Shown here piece by piece: positions 61,401 through 64,000 of a stretch of 64,000 bases of DNA. This DNA is from Phycisphaerales bacterium. Its GTDB lineage: Bacteria; Planctomycetota; Phycisphaerae; Phycisphaerales; UBA1924. The stretch spans positions 186,001 to 250,000 of the forward strand of contig JAIEUA010000008.1 in the NCBI GenBank assembly GCA_019744815.1. The letters are read 5' to 3'. Within the stretch, counting starts at the first letter, position 1. Every line of letters starts with the position of its first letter. The notes below the pieces were generated by a model. It did no database searches. It had not been told where the DNA came from and worked only from the letters and a program-made list of their open reading frames with translations. The translations under genes were made by a program, and so were the position numbers.

Positions 61401-61617
61401 GTTCATCACGCTGGAGGATGAGACGGGTGTCGCCAATCTGATTGTGAGGCCGGAGGTGTTCGAGCGGTACCGAGCGGCGGCCAAGATGAGCGCTTCGCTG
61501 TGTGCAAGCGGCCGGATCGAACGCAGCGGGGAAGTGGTGCACGTTCACGTGAGTAGCCTGGAGTCGCTGGACGGGTGGCAGGATGCCTTCGGGTCTCGTT
61601 CGCGGGATTTCCGTTGA
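58414..61617 (+). CDS. dnaE2: Error-prone DNA polymerase III alpha subunit DnaE2
   Basis: A 1067-residue C-family polymerase. PHP domain at the N-terminus (VVATSNYTFLTGASHPEEL), palm catalytic Asp motifs PPDIDIDFEHERREEV and a later D (KDDIDAMGMLKVDCLGLGM), fingers with GFSEYGFPESHAASFALL, HhH, and C-terminal OB-fold (ITLEDETGVANLIV). It copies damaged DNA with low fidelity and works with ImuB. The ATG at 58414 lies 2 bp after the imuB stop. With SRAP and ImuA it forms a compact DNA damage tolerance cassette. Confidence 0.95.
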   Translation: MPEILSKARDHPFRVGVGRSVAAASPGGGDEFVEVVATSNYTFLTGASHPEELMTEAAAQGYSAIGIADTNTLAGVVRAHCAAKEAGVRCIVGSRIVLADAPELSLAVYPTDRASYGRLSRLLTVGKRRAEKGGCHLTLADLADHHRGLLAVAIPAQAAVGEKVRTALGAVRDMFDADDLSIAARIRYGSDDSAGLRGVAEVASWLGVALVATNDVLYHVPQRRPLQDVLTCIRLGTTVEAAGYELLPNAERHLKPAREMVRLFAAHPLAIRRSLEIAERTGGFSLDQLRYEYPDEVCPSGVSPMQHLRDLTWAGADERYPEGLPAAVRSQIEHELRLIDELRYAPYFLTVHDIVRYARSRGILCQGRGAAANSAVCYCLGVTSVDPARIQLLFERFVSKERDEPPDIDIDFEHERREEVLQYIYGKYGRERAALTAEVISYRGKSAIRDVGKAMGLSMDCVNQLSKTLGWWDRGEIPTERLVELGLDPDDRTLRLVLTLAGQIHGFPRHLSQHVGGFVITRGPLCESVPIENAAMEDRTVIEWDKDDIDAMGMLKVDCLGLGMLSCIRRCFGLIRRHHGRDLTLANIPPEDPDVYDMICKADTIGVFQIESRAQMSMLPRLRPRCFYDIVIEVAIVRPGPIQGKMVHPYLRRRSGEEPAVYPNEAVRKVLGRTLGVPLFQEQAMSLAIVAAGFTPGQADQLRRAMAAWKRKGDAIERFGRQLIEGMLRNGYPREFAERCFEQIKGFSEYGFPESHAASFALLVYVSCWLKHHYPGAFAAALINSQPMGFYAPAQIVRDAKEHGVPVRPIDIGRSDWDCTLEDDGKALRLGMRLTKGLSEEHARQLVQERVRGGEFKSVLDLRRRCSVPVAALRALARADAFASMGLDRQHALWAIQGMHDREAPLFDALTRERPDEAAAELPTLAGDRLVHEDYRATGLSLKAHPISFLRERLASQGASTAREIGDAKRFPHGRLASVGGVVLVRQRPATASGIVFITLEDETGVANLIVRPEVFERYRAAAKMSASLCASGRIERSGEVVHVHVSSLESLDGWQDAFGSRSRDFR

Positions 61618-61647
61618 GCACGCCGACGGGCACCGAGAGCCGGGTTC

Positions 61648-62451
61648 CTAGATGGGACCGGACTGTGCGCTTTGGCCTTCTGTGAGCCGATACCCCACCC
61701 CCGGCTCGGTGATCACGAATCTGGGTTGGGCCGGGTCGGCTTCGAGCTTCTTGCGGAGCTCGCCCGCGTAGACGCGGAGGTACTGCACATCGCTGGTGTG
61801 CTGCGGGCCCCAGACCTCTTTGAGGATCATCTGATGCGTCAGGACCTTGCCGGCGTGCTTGACGAGGAACGCCAGGAGCTTGAACTCCATGGGGGTCAGG
61901 CGGACTTCGCGGCGGCCGTGGGCATCGGTGAGGTGGACGACTCGAGCGACGGGGTCGACTCGCAAGGTGCGTCCGTCGATGGTGGCCTCGTAGGGCTTGG
62001 GTTCGCCGCCGGCGCTTCGAGAGCCCGCGAGAGCGGAGTGGCGCAACGCGACGCGGATGCGGGCGAGCAGCTCGCCCACGCCGAAGGGTTTGGTGAGGTA
62101 GTCGTCGGCCCCGGCGTCGAGCGCGCCGACCTTGTCGGTCTCCTGCCCGCGGGCGGAGAGAACGACGATCGGCACGCTCGATTCGGTGCGGATCGTGCGG
62201 GTGACTTGAAGCCCGTCGGCGTCGGGGAGGCCGAGATCGAGGAGGATGAGGTCGGGGCGGACGGTGACGGCCTGGAGCACTCCGTCGCGGGCGGTGCTGG
62301 ATTCCTTGACGCGAAAGTGGTTCGCTTCGAGCGTGGCACGGAGGAAGCGGCGGATGGGCTCCTCGTCCTCGATGATGAGAATGAGCGGCGCATGGCCGGA
62401 GGGCGGTCGCGAGTCGGCGGGGTTCATGGGGGTGGCTCGTGACTCACTCAT
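61648..62451 (-). CDS. kdpE: KdpE-type response regulator
   Basis: A 267-residue OmpR-family response regulator. Receiver domain with the phospho-acceptor Asp in LILLDLGLPDADG and the Lys in KPFGVGELLARIR; C-terminal winged helix with VRLTPMEFKLLAFLVKHAGK and SDVQYLRVYAGELRKKLE, wording typical of KdpE. It controls the high-affinity potassium pump kdpFABC with kdpD. The start overlaps the kdpD stop (ATGA); ATG 62427 is an alternative start. KdpFABC is not in the window. Confidence 0.93.
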   Translation of the reverse strand: MSESRATPMNPADSRPPSGHAPLILIIEDEEPIRRFLRATLEANHFRVKESSTARDGVLQAVTVRPDLILLDLGLPDADGLQVTRTIRTESSVPIVVLSARGQETDKVGALDAGADDYLTKPFGVGELLARIRVALRHSALAGSRSAGGEPKPYEATIDGRTLRVDPVARVVHLTDAHGRREVRLTPMEFKLLAFLVKHAGKVLTHQMILKEVWGPQHTSDVQYLRVYAGELRKKLEADPAQPRFVITEPGVGYRLTEGQSAQSGPI

Positions 62452-64000
62452 GCGGAACCGCCTTGGGTGTTCGTCTGTTCGGCCAGTTCGCTCGGCATGG
62501 AAGGCTGGGGGTGCTCGACCGGCAGCGAGAACATGAAGGCGACCCCGCGCGGCGTGTTGGGCTCCGCCCAGATGCGGCCGCCGTGCGTGCGGATGATGCC
62601 CTCGCAGATGGTGAGCCCGAGCCCCATGCCTGTGCTCGAGGGCGAGGAGCCACCCGCGGCGGAGCCGGACTTGGATGCCCGTCCGCGGTAGAAGCGTTGG
62701 AACACCTTGGCGGATTCGTCGTCGGCGAGCCCGGGCCCTTCATCGGTGACTCTGACGAACATCTGTCCGTCCGCTGTCCACGCGCTCAACGAGATCGGGG
62801 TGCCTGGGGGTGTGTAGCGGATCGCGTTCTCGATCAGGTTGTGCACGACCTGCGGGAGCATGGCGTTGTCGACCCGGACCATCGGAAGGTCCGGTGGCAG
62901 GTGAATCCGGAACGGGCGGGCGGCCAGGTCCGCCCGGTGGCGAGCCAGCCCGGCGCCCGTGATCTCTTCGAGCGTGGTCCACTCGCGCCGCAGAGCGATC
63001 GCGCCGGATTCCAAGCGGGTGGCAAAGACCAGGTTGGCGATGATGTCGTTGAGGCGTGACGACTCGTCGATGATGGTGCGGAGGAGCGCGGCCCGGGTGT
63101 CCGCGTCCAAATGCTGGGAAGAGGGGCCCGGGTCATTGGAGTCGACAAGGCCCATCGATTGCTGCAGCGTGCTCGCGGCCCCTGTGATGCTGGCCAGGGG
63201 GGTGCGCAGGTCGTGAGAGACCGAGCTGAGCAGGGCGCTGCGCAGACGCTCGCGCTCGGCTTCGAGTTTCGCGGCCTGCTGCGATTCGCTCAGCGACACG
63301 CGCTCCAGCGCCGACGCGATCTGATTCGCGAGCGCGTCGATCAATTGCACGGCCGAGGCATCGAAGCCGCCCGCGCCGCCGCTGCCCTCTCCTCGATCCA
63401 CTGGGCGCAGCCCGAGAACGGCGAGCTTGCCGCTGGTTCCGACGAGGGGCATGTACCGACCCGCGGAGGCGGGGAGTGTTTGCGTGCCGAGGCCCGCGGG
63501 CTTGGCGTGGTCGAGCGCCCACTTGGCAACCCCTCGTTCTCGTCCGGCGGGATCGTCGAACCAATCCGGCGACCCGCCGAAGGCAAGGACATCGAGCGCC
63601 TGGAGAGGCCGGCCTTGCACGGGAACCGCCACAATCACGTCGGCGCCGAGAAGGTCGTGTGCGTGACGAGCCGCCACGGTCGCGACGTCGCTGCCGTTCT
63701 GCGCCAGCGCCAGTTCCCGCGAGAGCGCGTACAACGCCGCCGTCCGCCGCTCGCGGTCCCAGGCGACCCGAGCCTGCGTCCGCGTTCGTGCGGCCAACGT
63801 GCCGACCACGAGTCCGACCGCGAGCATCACCGCAAAGGTCAGAAGGTACTGCACGTCGGAGACCGCGAAGCTCCAGCGGGGCGAGACGAAGCAGAAGTCG
63901 AAGGCGGCCACGCCCGCGGCGGCCGCGAGCATCGCCGGCCCGCGCCCGAGCCAGATGGCGGAGACGACCACCGCCGCGAGATACACCATTGCGATGTTCG
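62448..64000 (-). CDS. kdpD: Sensor kinase KdpD, C-terminal part (partial at window edge)
   Basis: The 517 visible codons encode the second half of KdpD: DUF4118 membrane helices (NIAMVYLAAVVVSAIWLGRG, FAVSDVQYLLTFAVMLAVGL), a GAF-like domain, the phospho-accepting His in SSVSHDLRTPLASITGAAS, and the ATPase domain (NLIENAIRYTPPGTPI, GPGLADD, GMGLGLTICEGII). The frame is open to the window edge; the KdpD/Usp N-terminal domains lie beyond it. Senses potassium limitation or turgor and phosphorylates KdpE. Overlaps kdpE by 4 bp. Confidence 0.93.
   Translation of the reverse strand, partial: NIAMVYLAAVVVSAIWLGRGPAMLAAAAGVAAFDFCFVSPRWSFAVSDVQYLLTFAVMLAVGLVVGTLAARTRTQARVAWDRERRTAALYALSRELALAQNGSDVATVAARHAHDLLGADVIVAVPVQGRPLQALDVLAFGGSPDWFDDPAGRERGVAKWALDHAKPAGLGTQTLPASAGRYMPLVGTSGKLAVLGLRPVDRGEGSGGAGGFDASAVQLIDALANQIASALERVSLSESQQAAKLEAERERLRSALLSSVSHDLRTPLASITGAASTLQQSMGLVDSNDPGPSSQHLDADTRAALLRTIIDESSRLNDIIANLVFATRLESGAIALRREWTTLEEITGAGLARHRADLAARPFRIHLPPDLPMVRVDNAMLPQVVHNLIENAIRYTPPGTPISLSAWTADGQMFVRVTDEGPGLADDESAKVFQRFYRGRASKSGSAAGGSSPSSTGMGLGLTICEGIIRTHGGRIWAEPNTPRGVAFMFSLPVEHPQPSMPSELAEQTNTQGGSA

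Overview
The window is a GC-rich, gene-dense piece of a bacterial chromosome. It most likely comes from a planctomycete of the class Phycisphaerae. This is inferred from several traits seen together: secreted proteins with paired C-terminal dockerin-like repeats and HAF repeats, short C-terminal sorting signals of the PAPG...ALxRRRR type, many membrane proteins carrying a CxxC-Y-D...CPECG zinc ribbon, LPS genes (lpxK, hldE), and an imuA-imuB-dnaE2 mutagenesis cassette. There is no rRNA, no CRISPR array and no phage or IS element. One tRNA (Ala, anticodon CGC) is present.

Layout. 1-5.3 kb: small hypothetical, TPR/YggX-like, GNAT, DUF6614-like, MlaF-like ABC ATPase and cytochrome b562-like genes. 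5.5-10 kb: a Tat-exported aldo/keto reductase, metK, and two exported proteins with C-terminal sorting signals. 10-15 kb: a tandem pair of zinc-ribbon membrane proteins, then purM. 15-19.4 kb: three secreted proteins with dockerin-like tails, two of them built of HAF repeats. 19.4-25.4 kb: a hairpin-rich gap, a stand-alone mraZ with its operator, a flavin reductase, an ankyrin protein and an EF-G-like GTPase. 25.7-35.8 kb: gltX, aroA, groES-like, apt, a peroxiredoxin, and the pdeM-lhr repair pair. 36-42.6 kb: photolyase, purQ, maf, lpxK and hldE. 42.7-54.9 kb: an S46 and an M3 peptidase, a LysR regulator, an NTP-transporter-like gene broken by a stop codon, a Tat-exported epimerase-like protein and a zinc-binding lipoprotein/ABC component. 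55-61.6 kb: tRNA-Ala, the SRAP gene and imuA-imuB-dnaE2. 61.6-64 kb: kdpE and the 3' part of kdpD.

Two patterns run through the whole window. First, at least 14 genes have a TANNNT hexamer exactly 5-6 nt before the start codon, which is the expected layout of leaderless mRNAs; this pattern also fixes several start codons (purQ, SRAP, imuA, LysR). Second, the intergenic spaces carry several families of short palindromic repeats. The most striking is a composite of about 170 bp, with two different palindromes arranged B>A>...<A<B, present complete twice and partially twice more. Copies of repeats have also entered coding sequence (lhr C-terminus, a linker in purM, the tail of the peroxiredoxin).

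Regulatory DNA that can be read directly includes a 26-bp perfect palindrome in front of metK, four 10-bp direct repeats overlapping the mraZ promoter, an inverted repeat straddling the imuA -10 box and start, and a Fur/Zur-like palindrome in front of the zinc-binding protein gene. A 136-nt nearly continuous hairpin with several G-U pairs at 53.8 kb is the best candidate for an undescribed structured RNA.
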